DNA of 64,000 bases from contig NZ_RAXT01000004.1 of the NCBI RefSeq assembly GCF_003611475.1, forward strand, positions 1 through 64,000, read 5' to 3'. The notes beneath the pieces were generated by a model, which saw only the letters and a program-made list of their open reading frames with translations, was not told the origin of the DNA and searched no databases. Source of the DNA: Acinetobacter rongchengensis. Its GTDB lineage: Bacteria > Pseudomonadota > Gammaproteobacteria > Pseudomonadales > Moraxellaceae. The position numbers were made by a program, and so were the translations under genes. Shown here piece by piece: positions 18,565 to 27,032 of this stretch (the first letter of the stretch is position 1; every line of letters starts with the position of its first letter).

Positions 18565-18588
18565 CCCTCTCCTTTATAAAGGAGAGGG
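18565..18588. repeat. CCCTCTCC/GGAGAGGG palindrome, copy 2
   Basis: Perfect 24-base palindrome with 12-base arms and no loop (left arm CCCTCTCCTTTA). It lies between the convergent phoX and NRDE genes. The outer eight bases of each arm are the same as in the repeat at 11947-11970. Confidence 0.7.
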
Positions 18589-18712
18589 TTTATATGATAA
18601 ATCCTCTCATACTTTTGTGGAACAATATTCATTATCCCAGAGAGAGAAGAGACTTTTAATATTCATTTTACTGCTAATTTCTTGTTTTTTGACTATGGCA
18701 AGAGCTTTAATA

Positions 18713-19507
18713 TCAGCACGTGTTTTTTTCAATCATGGGCAATTTGATTTGTACAAGATCACCTTGATGTTCCCCTTGTTGTGTTTTTTCAATCCAGTCT
18801 ATTTCCGATTTGCCCATTCTTAAAAAATTAGAACAGCGTGTCCCATAAATAGGGCTCTGAATAAATGTAGAAGACAATAATGCTTCCATTTCTAAATTAA
18901 TTCCCGTACTGGGCAATAAGTCTGGAATTATTTTTCGCTCATCCTCTAAAATATCCCAAACCGCATATTTTAAATCTGCTTCTGGTGTTGATGGCAGTTG
19001 CATCATGGGCAAAAATTCTTGGGTAAACCGTTTACGTAAATGTTGAGTCTTTTCCCAGTCGTCAGACATGAGCCCATTAGAAACCACAAATACTCCTTTG
19101 GATAAAACCTGCGGTGCTTCACCACGATTACTCATATAAACCGCTTGATGTTGATCCCCGATAAATAAATTAAAACCTGCATAATTCATTTGTGATTGTT
19201 CTAGTTGTTGTGCAAAACGAATCGGCGTTTGTTCAGATTCTAAAAAGGCTTGAATCAAATGACCACGAGACGTTGGATAATCACGCTGATCTGTACCATC
19301 ACGATAATTTGTGACAACCGCCCAACGGCCTTGTTGTGTGATGCCCATCCAAGTTCCGCCAGATTGCAAATCTTGCCCTGCAATGATTTGGCTTTTTGTC
19401 CACCGGTGCAGTTGTGACGTCGGACGATGATAAAACTCATCACGATTTGAAATAAGACAGACAGGTAAATCATCTAGAACTTGCCAAGCCAGCGCCACAA
19501 TACACAT
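18713..19507 (-). CDS. NRDE (TANGO2-like) family protein
   Basis: 264 residues starting MCIVALAWQ, with Cys2 in the position expected for an N-terminal nucleophile, followed by LISNRDEFYHRPT, the N-R-D-E motif that names the family, and GGTWMGI. The family is widespread (human TANGO2) and its biochemical role is uncertain; heme handling has been proposed for eukaryotic members. GGAG lies nine bases before the start. It is convergent with phoX and divergent from lgt. A plus-strand ORF at 18521-18823 over its 3' end is judged spurious. Confidence 0.85.
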   Translation of the reverse strand: MCIVALAWQVLDDLPVCLISNRDEFYHRPTSQLHRWTKSQIIAGQDLQSGGTWMGITQQGRWAVVTNYRDGTDQRDYPTSRGHLIQAFLESEQTPIRFAQQLEQSQMNYAGFNLFIGDQHQAVYMSNRGEAPQVLSKGVFVVSNGLMSDDWEKTQHLRKRFTQEFLPMMQLPSTPEADLKYAVWDILEDERKIIPDLLPSTGINLEMEALLSSTFIQSPIYGTRCSNFLRMGKSEIDWIEKTQQGEHQGDLVQIKLPMIEKNTC

Positions 19508-19600
19508 AAATATACTCCATCAACTTTACACATTGAATGTACAACATTTTTCACATCTTTCAGCTAAAATCTGTGCGAAATATATAATTAAGGAATAGGA

Positions 19601-20425
19601 ATGCTCACCTACCCGAACATTGACCCTGTTGCAATTGCACTGGGACCTGTAAAAGTCCATTGGTATGGACTGATGTATTTATTGGCATTTTTATGTGCTT
19701 GGGGACTTGCAACATATCGTGCTAAACAACGTGACAACTGGAACTCAGAAATGGTTTCAGATCTCGTATTCTACGGCGCTTTGGGTGTTGTCCTTGGCGG
19801 TCGTATTGGTTACGTTATTTTTTATGAGTTTGATAAGTTTCTTGCAGACCCAATCTGGTTATTTAAAGTCTGGACAGGGGGCATGAGCTTTCACGGCGGT
19901 TTCCTTGGCGTGATGATCGCAATGTTGCTGTGGTGTCATAAATATAAAAAGACCTGGTTTGAAACCCTTGATTTTATTGCACCTTGTGTACCAACAGGTT
20001 TAATGTTTGGTCGTATTGGTAACTTCATTGGCGGTGAGTTATATGGTCGTCAAGTGAGCGACCCAAACTTTGCTTTAGGTATGATTTTCCCAACAGATCC
20101 ATTGCAATTGGTACGCCACCCTTCACAAATTTACCAAGCACTTTGTGAAGGCCTATTACTGTTTATTATCTTATGGTTCTATAGTGCCAAACCACGCCCA
20201 CGCTATGCAGTGTCTGCTGTCTTTTTAATGGGTTATGGTTGTGCCCGCTTCTTTATGGAGTTCTTCCGTGAACCTGATGCAGATCAAGGCTATATTTTGT
20301 TTGGATGGATGACCAAAGGTCAAATACTGTCGCTACCTATGATTTTGATTGGAATATGGTTAATTTGGTACGCATATCAAAAGAAAATCTTTGATTGGGG
20401 TCCTCAAAAGACAACATTGAACTAA
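19601..20425 (+). CDS. lgt: Prolipoprotein diacylglyceryl transferase
   Basis: 274-residue inner-membrane enzyme with seven helices that transfers diacylglyceryl from phosphatidylglycerol to the lipobox Cys of prolipoproteins, the first step of lipoprotein maturation. The HGGFLGV segment and the signature GRIGNFIGGELYGR (about 137-150) with its essential Arg and Asn are present, and AAGGAATAGG precedes the start. Several lipoproteins in this window (the deiminase, PhoX, META protein and the partial gene at the right edge) are its expected substrates. It is followed by a hairpin and two small membrane-protein genes. Confidence 0.97.
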   Translation: MLTYPNIDPVAIALGPVKVHWYGLMYLLAFLCAWGLATYRAKQRDNWNSEMVSDLVFYGALGVVLGGRIGYVIFYEFDKFLADPIWLFKVWTGGMSFHGGFLGVMIAMLLWCHKYKKTWFETLDFIAPCVPTGLMFGRIGNFIGGELYGRQVSDPNFALGMIFPTDPLQLVRHPSQIYQALCEGLLLFIILWFYSAKPRPRYAVSAVFLMGYGCARFFMEFFREPDADQGYILFGWMTKGQILSLPMILIGIWLIWYAYQKKIFDWGPQKTTLN

Positions 20426-20434
20426 ATTGGTTCA

Positions 20435-20463
20435 GGAATAATGAGCAAGTGTCTCATTATTCC
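20435..20463. terminator. Stem-loop between lgt and small membrane-protein gene
   Basis: Perfect 11-base-pair stem (20435-20445 with 20453-20463) and 7-base loop, ten bases after the lgt stop. No T run follows, so it may be an attenuating or RNA-stabilising hairpin rather than a strict terminator. Confidence 0.6.
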
Positions 20464-20505
20464 GACTATGTTAAAGTACCTATAACATTGACACGTTGAT
20501 TGATT

Positions 20506-20886
20506 ATGCTTGAATTTTGGTTTGACCCTAAAGTAGCCATGGCGAAGAAATTGGCATTTTTTATCGTGATTGCAATCGCTTCAATCGCTCTTTACTGGTA
20601 CCAGCCTTTAACCTTAGACAATATCTTACTGTTTGCTGGTACTGGGATTATTTTTTTAATCTGCCGTTATTGCAAAGTGCATTTTGCAGCAAAAAATCCA
20701 ACAGGTTTCCTTTATCGTTTACTCACTTGGATTCCCATTGCGATTCTTTTAGCGCTTATTTTTAAAAATATGAACAATGGTGAAATCTTAATTCCAGGTG
20801 CCCAAGGCGTTGCATTTATGGCTTTGGCAGTGTGTATTTTCTCTCCATTGGCACTATTGAATAAAAATACGTCTGAACAAAACTAA
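20506..20886 (+). CDS. Small four-helix membrane protein, paralogue 1
   Basis: 126 residues from ATG 20506 (an in-frame TTG six bases earlier is less likely). It begins MLEFWFDPKVAMAKKL and has four hydrophobic segments at about 14-30, 38-52, 70-86 and 96-115, with a Lys-rich cytoplasmic loop between segments 2 and 3. No known family is recognised. It resembles the next gene in its first residues (ML-x-FW), length, helix spacing and the central loop followed by a T-x-x-x-LY/YR-x-L segment, so the two are probably a tandem duplication. There is no clear Shine-Dalgarno sequence. Confidence 0.72.
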   Translation: MLEFWFDPKVAMAKKLAFFIVIAIASIALYWYQPLTLDNILLFAGTGIIFLICRYCKVHFAAKNPTGFLYRLLTWIPIAILLALIFKNMNNGEILIPGAQGVAFMALAVCIFSPLALLNKNTSEQN

Positions 20887-20984
20887 ACCATACATTTTCC
20901 TATCATTCTGATGATTTATATGGCTATTTATCCCAACATGATCAGTCAAAATGATTTCTTTTAATTTTATGACAATCACTCAAT

Positions 20985-21359
20985 ATGCTATTAGACTTTT
21001 GGTACTCAGAGCGTTGCACGAAACACACTAAATTAATTGTTTCAGTGATTACCTGTGCAATCATTTATTATTGTTCAACTTTTGAAAAACTCAGCCCTGC
21101 ATTCACCCTATTTAGCTTAGCGATTGGTGTTTCTATCCATGTGCTTAGAAAAATATCGATTAAAATTGCAACGGGCACACCATATCTCACGCTTTATAAA
21201 ATTTTATTTGCAGTCTTTTCAATATTCACTTTTGCAATCTTAGTCTTTCTATTACCCACCACCAATAAGCTCTATACAGCTATTCAAGCTTTAGGGTTTG
21301 TCGCCTTAGGTCTGTTTGTTGTTTCGATTTACGAAAGTCGTCAAAAACGCTTTGAATAA
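20985..21359 (+). CDS. Small four-helix membrane protein, paralogue 2
   Basis: 124 residues starting MLLDFWYSERCTKHTKLI. Four hydrophobic segments match those of the preceding gene in number and spacing, and the QALGFVALGLFVVSIY end corresponds to QGVAFMALAVCIFSPL there. Function unknown. It follows the first copy by 98 bases, lacks a clear ribosome site and ends in a very strong terminator, so lgt and both copies may form one loose transcription unit. Confidence 0.72.
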   Translation: MLLDFWYSERCTKHTKLIVSVITCAIIYYCSTFEKLSPAFTLFSLAIGVSIHVLRKISIKIATGTPYLTLYKILFAVFSIFTFAILVFLLPTTNKLYTAIQALGFVALGLFVVSIYESRQKRFE

Positions 21360-21367
21360 ATTTGAAT

Positions 21368-21405
21368 AAAAAAGCAAGCGATTTCAATAAATCGCTTGCT
21401 TTTTT
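21368..21405 (+). terminator. Strong terminator after small membrane-protein pair
   Basis: Seventeen-base-pair perfect stem (21368-21384 and 21389-21405) with CAAT loop and flanking A and T runs. It works in both directions, serving also the convergent amidase-like gene. Confidence 0.93.
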
Positions 21406-21485
21406 ATCTTTTCACAAATTAATTTACAATCAAAATCAGGTTAATTGGTCTACCCTCTCATATTAATTTGCTTAATCAAAATAGC

Positions 21486-22013
21486 TTAGACATTTAAACG
21501 GTAATATTCATAGGTCACATTTGGATCTTTATACACGTCATAACTACGCTGTCTAAAGTCTGAAACCCATTGCGAACCAGTAAACCCTGCAATATGCCCA
21601 TAACGATGACGGCTAGTTCTATTGATGATGTAAATGTCGCCTTCTTGTGGATTATCGAAGTCAGGACGAATTTTTTTATAACCAATTTCAGTCAAAGTAC
21701 TGCCCCAGTCTGAAGCTGCGACTGGATGATCCGAAAAACGTGCGCCTGCTGACTGTAATGCAATACGTACATATCGTGCACAACGGTGTGCTGTGGTACT
21801 ACGAGACATGCTAACGAGCTTTTGTGTGAATTTTTCAATATCAATGAGGCTTTCTTGTTTAAAATTTTCAGTTTGATTTTTAAAGTTTTCTAATGCTTTA
21901 TTTTTTAAGTATTGTTCTGGTTGGAAAGTATTATTTTGATTTTCCGATCGTATTTGAATATGAACCGTGGGGCTCACGTATTCATTCATATTAACATTAT
22001 GGTCGTAAATCAT
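21486..22013 (-). CDS. Putative cysteine amidase (CHAP/NlpC-P60-like)
   Basis: 175 residues with no signal peptide or membrane helix. After a charged N-terminal 65 residues comes a domain with T-A-H-R-C-A-R-Y-V-R-I-A-L-Q-S-A-G-A (Cys78 at a helix start), a short strand EGDIYII, then HRYGHIAGFTGSQWVSDF (His140, Asp152). A Cys at a helix N-terminus and a His in a strand after a G-D-I/V-Y/I strand is the order used by CHAP and NlpC/P60 peptidoglycan amidases. GAGGATTAGG precedes the start at 22013. The size and lack of a signal fit a type VI secretion amidase effector or a phage-type lysin, but no secretion genes or immunity gene lie next to it, so this is inference. Confidence 0.72.
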   Translation of the reverse strand: MIYDHNVNMNEYVSPTVHIQIRSENQNNTFQPEQYLKNKALENFKNQTENFKQESLIDIEKFTQKLVSMSRSTTAHRCARYVRIALQSAGARFSDHPVAASDWGSTLTEIGYKKIRPDFDNPQEGDIYIINRTSRHRYGHIAGFTGSQWVSDFRQRSYDVYKDPNVTYEYYRLNV

Positions 22014-22687
22014 GCCTAATCCTCAAACTTCGCATCACGAATTGGTTAAAACACCTTGTAAAAACCAATAACAACATTTCATAAGCAAAGCATAGTAATC
22101 AGCGAAACTTAAAAAGTAGATTAAAAACATGTAAAAAAATATGTAAGTGTTAATAAATCTCATTTGTTATTTTTTAACTGACTGAAACCCCTAGAATTGT
22201 GCATGCTTATAAATAATTTCAAATGCTCAAAAAACACACAAATATAAAATGTAATCTTAGCCGTATCGGTCAAAAAATAAATCAATTGAATCAATAACTT
22301 TTAATGTCAATTAGGTCACATTTTTAAGTTTATTCGGCTTTAAATAGCTCTCTAACCTCATCATTTTTAAAATAAAAAATTTATAAAAACCAATCAGCTT
22401 TTATCATTGCAATGCACTGGTAGTTGAGCTTCAGTTCTAGTTTAAAGTATTTCTGAAAAATCCTACTTGGTTAAAATGCAGGAAGTTGCTTCTAATCAAT
22501 ATTCATAACCGACATACAGATTTCCAAAATTTGAATATAATGTTTGGGGCTTAGAAAGTTAAGCATCTTAAAAATTAGGTCAGTTTAGTATAAACTCAGG
22601 TGTCATTTAGAAGCAGTTCGAATCCATGCTTAGACGACAGAATCTGTCTCTGTTATTGCAATGATTCACCCTCAGATTGGAAAATTT
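22014..22687. other. Long non-coding region upstream of thyA
   Basis: 674 bases with stops in all frames, markedly AT-rich, between the divergent amidase-like gene and thyA. No immunity-type small gene, tRNA or repeat was recognised. A GTTCGAATCC string (22616-22625) looks like a T-arm but is enclosed by a simple AAGCA/TGCTT hairpin, not a tRNA. The thyA promoter should lie here. Confidence 0.55.
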
Positions 22688-23530
22688 ATGAAAGCGTATT
22701 TAGACCTCTTACAACATATCCTAGACAATGGCGGTGACAAAGGTGATCGCACAGGTACAGGTACACGTTCTGTATTTGGTTATCAAATGCGTTTTGACCT
22801 TTCAAAAGGTTTTCCTTTACTGACCACAAAGAAAGTACATTTCCGTTCTATCGTGATTGAACTGTTGTGGTTTTTAAAAGGCGATACCAATGTTCAATAT
22901 TTAAAAGATAATAAAGTTTCTATTTGGGATGAATGGTCTACCGCAGAACAAACTGCCCGTTTTGGACGCCCTGAAGGTGAGTTAGGCCCAGTATATGGTC
23001 ATCAATGGCGTAACTTTGGCGCAACCAAATTAGACAATGGTTTGTATGAAAATGACGGTTTTGATCAAATTAAATGGCTAGTGAATGAAATCAAAACCAA
23101 TCCAAACTCACGTCGTCTGATCGTTTCAGGTTGGAACCCAAATGAAGCAGGTAATGTTGCATTACCACCATGTCATACCCTATTCCAATTCTTCGTTCAG
23201 GATGGAAAACTCTCTTGTCAGCTATATCAACGTAGTGCTGACGTGTTCTTAGGTGTGCCATTTAATATTGCCAGCTATGCATTACTTACTCATATGATTG
23301 CACAGGTTTGTGGCTTAGGTGTCGGTGACTTCGTTTGGACAGGTGGCGATACGCATTTATATGTCAACCATTTTGAACAAGCTCAACTCCAATTGACTCG
23401 TGACCCATTACCTTTATGTCAATTAAAGTTAAACCCTGAAATTACAGATATTTTTGATTTTAAATTTGAAGATATTGAAATCGTAGGTTACGAATCGCAT
23501 CCTGCAATTAAGGCCCCTGTTGCGGTTTAA
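22688..23530 (+). CDS. thyA: Thymidylate synthase
   Basis: 280-residue ThyA that methylates dUMP to dTMP using 5,10-methylene-tetrahydrofolate, producing dihydrofolate. Conserved features: [11 protein letters not shown], the catalytic Cys162 in [11 protein letters not shown], and [17 protein letters not shown]. The start at 22688 (MKAYLDLL) matches the family; the frame is open from 22661, but that extension would not be conserved. Dihydrofolate reductase is encoded 95 bases downstream, which regenerates the cofactor. A hairpin (CCTCTTT-type arms) lies between the two genes. Confidence 0.97.
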   Translation: MKAYLDLLQHILDNGGDKGDRTGTGTRSVFGYQMRFDLSKGFPLLTTKKVHFRSIVIELLWFLKGDTNVQYLKDNKVSIWDEWSTAEQTARFGRPEGELGPVYGHQWRNFGATKLDNGLYENDGFDQIKWLVNEIKTNPNSRRLIVSGWNPNEAGNVALPPCHTLFQFFVQDGKLSCQLYQRSADVFLGVPFNIASYALLTHMIAQVCGLGVGDFVWTGGDTHLYVNHFEQAQLQLTRDPLPLCQLKLNPEITDIFDFKFEDIEIVGYESHPAIKAPVAV

Positions 23531-23625
23531 TTTTATAAAATACCTTCATTCTCTTGAACGAGGGAAAACCACCTCTCTTTGACAATTAACAAAAAGAGGT
23601 TGGGAACGATTAGAAAGAGTAACTT

Positions 23626-24138
23626 ATGAGCTTTAAAAATTTTGAAATTGTGCATGTGGTTGCAATGGATCAACAACGCTGTATTGGTAAAGGCAACGAC
23701 CTACCTTGGCATATTTCAGCTGACCTCAAACATTTTAAAGCAATTACACAAGGCGGTGTGGTGGTCATGGGTCGCAAAACTCTCGAATCCATGGGTCGTG
23801 CGCTACCAAAACGTGTGAATTGGGTCATTACTCGTGACACCAACTGGTCTTTTGAAGGTGTAAAAACAGCACATAGCATTGAAGATGCTTTGGAACTGGC
23901 TATTCCCGATGTTCTCGCCTCAGAAAAACCTGATAGTATCTTTATCATTGGTGGTGGTGAAATCTTTAAACAAACCATGCCGATTGCAGATCGCTTAGAG
24001 CTTACCCATGTCGAGCTTGATGTCCAAGGTGATGCGTATTATCCAGAGATTCCAAAAGAATTTAATAAAGTTTCGAGCGAATCACATATTGATGACAAAT
24101 CAGCTATTGCTTTTGAGTTCGCAACATATCGAAAATAG
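23626..24138 (+). CDS. folA: Dihydrofolate reductase
   Basis: 170-residue FolA reducing dihydrofolate to tetrahydrofolate with NADPH; it is the trimethoprim target. Visible motifs: VVAMDQQRCIGKGNDLPWH (about 10-28, with the loop over the active site and the conserved L-P-W), VVMGRKTLESMG (cofactor binding, about 46-57) and FIIGGGEIFKQ (about 106-116). The acidic substrate ligand is the Asp in ISADLKHF. It functions with thyA immediately upstream. Confidence 0.97.
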   Translation: MSFKNFEIVHVVAMDQQRCIGKGNDLPWHISADLKHFKAITQGGVVVMGRKTLESMGRALPKRVNWVITRDTNWSFEGVKTAHSIEDALELAIPDVLASEKPDSIFIIGGGEIFKQTMPIADRLELTHVELDVQGDAYYPEIPKEFNKVSSESHIDDKSAIAFEFATYRK

Positions 24139-24164
24139 AGTAGCTAAATACAAACACACTCATT

Positions 24165-25226
24165 ATGCAGAATACTGGAAAAAAACAATTTATTTACTCA
24201 TTGGGAATGTTCTTAGCACATTCCTTTTTTAGTCTTTTTATCCTCTTAAGTTCTGTTTGGTTTTGTCTAGCAATCTGGATTCAGCAACCGCTAGGGCAAA
24301 CGTTTAGTTATGCATTCATCGCCATTTGGAGTGTTTTTGCACTCAGTATTTTAGGCTTCTATTTTTCAAGAAAGATCCTTCCTCGGAAAACTGCCTGTCT
24401 GATTTATCTTGTGGCTTTTATTTGCAGTTTATTGTGGTATTTCAATATTCCTGCAAAGCAAGATCGACAGTGGAGTCCTGAAGTTTCGAGAATTTTTAGC
24501 TATCAACAGCAAGGCAATATGGTGACCATCCACAATGTTCGAAACTTCGATTGGCATTCAGAAAGCCAATATGATGAACACTGGGATACCCGCAGCTACA
24601 ATTTAGATCATATCACGGGAGTAAATATCATTACCTCGTATTGGATGGGCCCTGAAATTGCACATACCTTGGTTAGTTTTAATTTTTCAGATCAAAAACC
24701 ATTAGTATTTTCAATTGAAATTCGAAAAGAAAAAACTGAAAGCTTTTCTGCTATTGGTGGTTTTTTCAGGAAATTTGAGCTGAGTTTGATTGCTGCGGAT
24801 GAAAAAGATATTGTTTATACACGGAGCAATATTCGAGGGGAACAAGTATATTTTTTCCCAATCAAAATGCCAAAACGTGAAATGAAAGCATTGTTTGAAG
24901 CATACTTAAGCAAATCAAGCCAATTGGCGCAACAACCTAAATGGTATAACACCTTAACCAGTAACTGCACAACATTGGTTTTTGATATGATTCAAGCGAT
25001 TTCACCGAAAAAACTCCCGCTTGATTATCGTTTATTTGCTTCTGGGTATTTACCGAATTATCTTTATGATCTTGGCGCACTTAACCATGAATGGACAGTG
25101 AAAGAATGGTATCAAAAAGCACACATTAATCCACGAACAGCAGAATTTACCCATTTTAAATACCCCAATAGTACCAATTTTTCAAAGGTGGTTCGTTTAG
25201 GTTTACCTGAAGAGCAAGCGCAGTAA
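24165..25226 (+). CDS. DUF4105 membrane protein
   Basis: 353 residues. Three N-terminal membrane helices (about 12-35, 45-63 and 70-90) are followed by a periplasmic DUF4105 domain. Family features visible are FDWHSESQYDEHWDTRSYNLD (in two parts), the GPEIAHTLVSF strand and the conserved YNTLTSNCTTLVFD near 265-278, whose Cys suggests a cysteine-hydrolase-like active site. The domain also occurs as the N-terminal periplasmic part of Lnb-type proteins; the function of stand-alone forms is not established. It follows folA by 26 bases, with no clear ribosome site. Confidence 0.8.
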   Translation: MQNTGKKQFIYSLGMFLAHSFFSLFILLSSVWFCLAIWIQQPLGQTFSYAFIAIWSVFALSILGFYFSRKILPRKTACLIYLVAFICSLLWYFNIPAKQDRQWSPEVSRIFSYQQQGNMVTIHNVRNFDWHSESQYDEHWDTRSYNLDHITGVNIITSYWMGPEIAHTLVSFNFSDQKPLVFSIEIRKEKTESFSAIGGFFRKFELSLIAADEKDIVYTRSNIRGEQVYFFPIKMPKREMKALFEAYLSKSSQLAQQPKWYNTLTSNCTTLVFDMIQAISPKKLPLDYRLFASGYLPNYLYDLGALNHEWTVKEWYQKAHINPRTAEFTHFKYPNSTNFSKVVRLGLPEEQAQ

Positions 25227-25347
25227 TTTATAAATTTAAATATATAACATCGTTTTGTAATTTAGTTTGTGTATAGATCAAGATTCAGATATTTTTTATT
25301 TATATAAAACGACACCTTTAAAACAATTGAAATTCAAGAGAATAGCT

Positions 25348-25791
25348 ATGTTGAAATCTATTTTTGCAACCACATTAATCAGCGCGACCTTATTCGCAGC
25401 TGGATGTACCTCTATGCCAAGTGCCGACCAGCAAGCAAAGAATTTAAGCCTATTGCAGAATAAGACTTGGACCCTTACTCATATTGGTGCGACAGAATAT
25501 AAGACGACTGCTACAGTCAATACGCCCATCATTCAATTTGGTTCAGATTTACGTGTGAGTGGCACAGATGGCTGTAATCGCTTAATGGGGCTTTATGCGA
25601 TCAAAGGTGAACATATTAGCTTAGGTCAATTGGGTTCCACTAAAATGCTTTGTAAAAACGGCATGCAACTTTCAGCTAAATATAGCGAAGCTTTAAATAA
25701 AGTGACCGCTTATCAAGTCTATGACAAAACACTTAAACTGTTAGACCAACACGGCAATCGTGTATTGCAATACACAACCACGACCCCATAA
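25348..25791 (+). CDS. META-domain (HslJ-like) lipoprotein
   Basis: 147 residues from ATG 25348; an upstream in-frame extension lacks support. The signal peptide ends in the lipobox LFAAGC (Cys20). The mature part carries one META domain: KTWTLTHIG, the GTDGCNRLMG core (about 74-83) and TKMLCKNGMQ (about 101-110), with the family's paired Cys. HslJ-like META proteins are outer-membrane or periplasmic and in E. coli are linked to novobiocin resistance and heat shock. The following CCTCAT...ATGAGG hairpin lacks a T run. Confidence 0.88.
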   Translation: MLKSIFATTLISATLFAAGCTSMPSADQQAKNLSLLQNKTWTLTHIGATEYKTTATVNTPIIQFGSDLRVSGTDGCNRLMGLYAIKGEHISLGQLGSTKMLCKNGMQLSAKYSEALNKVTAYQVYDKTLKLLDQHGNRVLQYTTTTP

Positions 25792-26006
25792 ATAGCTAAC
25801 GCCCCTCATGTGACAATGAGGAATGCAAGGGTTTCAAATTTAACTTAGGCTTGGCTCATAAGCCCATTTGCTGGATCATAAAATCGGTTAAATAGGGTCT
25901 GCATACTCAGAATATTGTTACCGTTAAATCTCAATTTCACATGACTAATTCACATTAATTTTCTATATTCTCAATACTAAGTGTTGATCAATAAAAGGAT
26001 ATCACA

Positions 26007-26525
26007 ATGCAACAAGCGCTTTTGGGTGGTGGATGTTTCTGGTGTACTGAATCCGTTTTTCTACAATTGAAAGGCGTAGAAAAAGTGGTGAGTGGTTATG
26101 CTGGTGGTACAACGCAAAATCCGAGTTATGAGGATATCTGTACAGGCAATACAGGGCATGCTGAAGTGATTTTGATTGATTTTGATGAAAATCAAATTAC
26201 TTATAAACAATTACTTGACGTGTTTTTTGCAGTCCACGATTCAACGACTTTAAACCGTCAAGGCAATGACATTGGTACTCAATATCGTTCAGTAATCTAT
26301 TATTTTAATGCCCAACAAAAAGCAGAAGCTGAACAATATATTGAGCAATTAAAAGCAGAAGGTCTGCCTATCGTGACTGAGCTCAGCCCTGAACCGACGT
26401 TCTATCCAGCTGAAGAATATCATCAAAATTTCTTCGCCAAGAACCCGTCTCAAGGCTATTGTAACTTTTCGATTCCACCTAAATTGTTAAAATTACGCAC
26501 CAAATTTCAAGATTTACTCAAATGA
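26007..26525 (+). CDS. msrA: Peptide-methionine (S)-S-oxide reductase MsrA
   Basis: 172-residue cytosolic repair enzyme reducing the S-epimer of methionine sulfoxide in proteins. The catalytic signature GGGCFWCTE (about 7-15, nucleophilic Cys10) is followed by GYAGG, GHAEV and the late YHQNFF. AAAGGA precedes the start. It is transcribed alone and followed by a terminator shared with the convergent exbD. The C-terminal resolving-Cys region is short, with one Cys (GYCNF). Confidence 0.96.
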   Translation: MQQALLGGGCFWCTESVFLQLKGVEKVVSGYAGGTTQNPSYEDICTGNTGHAEVILIDFDENQITYKQLLDVFFAVHDSTTLNRQGNDIGTQYRSVIYYFNAQQKAEAEQYIEQLKAEGLPIVTELSPEPTFYPAEEYHQNFFAKNPSQGYCNFSIPPKLLKLRTKFQDLLK

Positions 26526-26558
26526 TTTTTTAAACAATTCAATCAAATAGTTGAGATA

Positions 26559-26589
26559 AAAAAAGCGATCTTTTATAGATCGCTTTTTT
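26559..26589. terminator. Bidirectional terminator between msrA and exbD
   Basis: Thirteen-base-pair perfect stem (26559-26571 and 26577-26589), 5-base loop, A run on the left and T run on the right. It can end both convergent transcripts. Confidence 0.92.
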
Positions 26590-26627
26590 ACATTATTTCA
26601 ATAACGAAACAAATGTTCGTGCTTAAA

Positions 26628-27032
26628 TTAATTATCACTCATAAAAGCCAAATCATTTAGACCCGCTTCACTTGCACGTGACATGACTTGTGCAACGGTA
26701 TCATAACGAGACTCTTTATCTGCACGAAGTTGTACAGCGGGTTTAACTGGCTTTTGACCCGCCTCATTAAAACGAGTAGACAGTTCATCTAAAGTAATGA
26801 TTTGATCATTCCAAGCCACTTCACCTTGCTGATTAATACTAATCGTAATTGCCTCAGGTGGCGGAGCAAGTACTTCAGCTGTGGTTTTCGGTAAAGTTAA
26901 TGGTATCGATGGGTTAGCAACGGTGGCTGTCACCAAAAAGATGATCATCAATACCAACATAATATCGATCAGCGGAATAAGATTCATCTCATTCATGCCA
27001 GAATCGTTGTCTTCTCCCAATTGAAAAGCCAT
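26628..27032 (-). CDS. exbD: Biopolymer transport protein ExbD
   Basis: 134 residues: a short cytosolic N-terminus, one membrane helix (about 17-38) with the conserved Asp in LIDIMLVLMIIF that carries the proton, and a periplasmic domain. ExbD with ExbB forms the proton-driven motor that energises TonB. Its start shares one base with the exbB stop (TAATG on the minus strand). It is the last gene of the tonB-exbB-exbD operon. Confidence 0.96.
   Translation of the reverse strand: MAFQLGEDNDSGMNEMNLIPLIDIMLVLMIIFLVTATVANPSIPLTLPKTTAEVLAPPPEAITISINQQGEVAWNDQIITLDELSTRFNEAGQKPVKPAVQLRADKESRYDTVAQVMSRASEAGLNDLAFMSDN

Noticed and set aside
18521..18823. 100-codon plus-strand ORF
   Set aside because: It covers the palindrome and runs antisense through the 3' end of the NRDE gene, with no ribosome site or domain.
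22611..22631. tRNA T-arm-like GTTCGAATCC
   Set aside because: It is enclosed by a five-base AAGCA/TGCTT hairpin and no acceptor, D or anticodon arms are present upstream.
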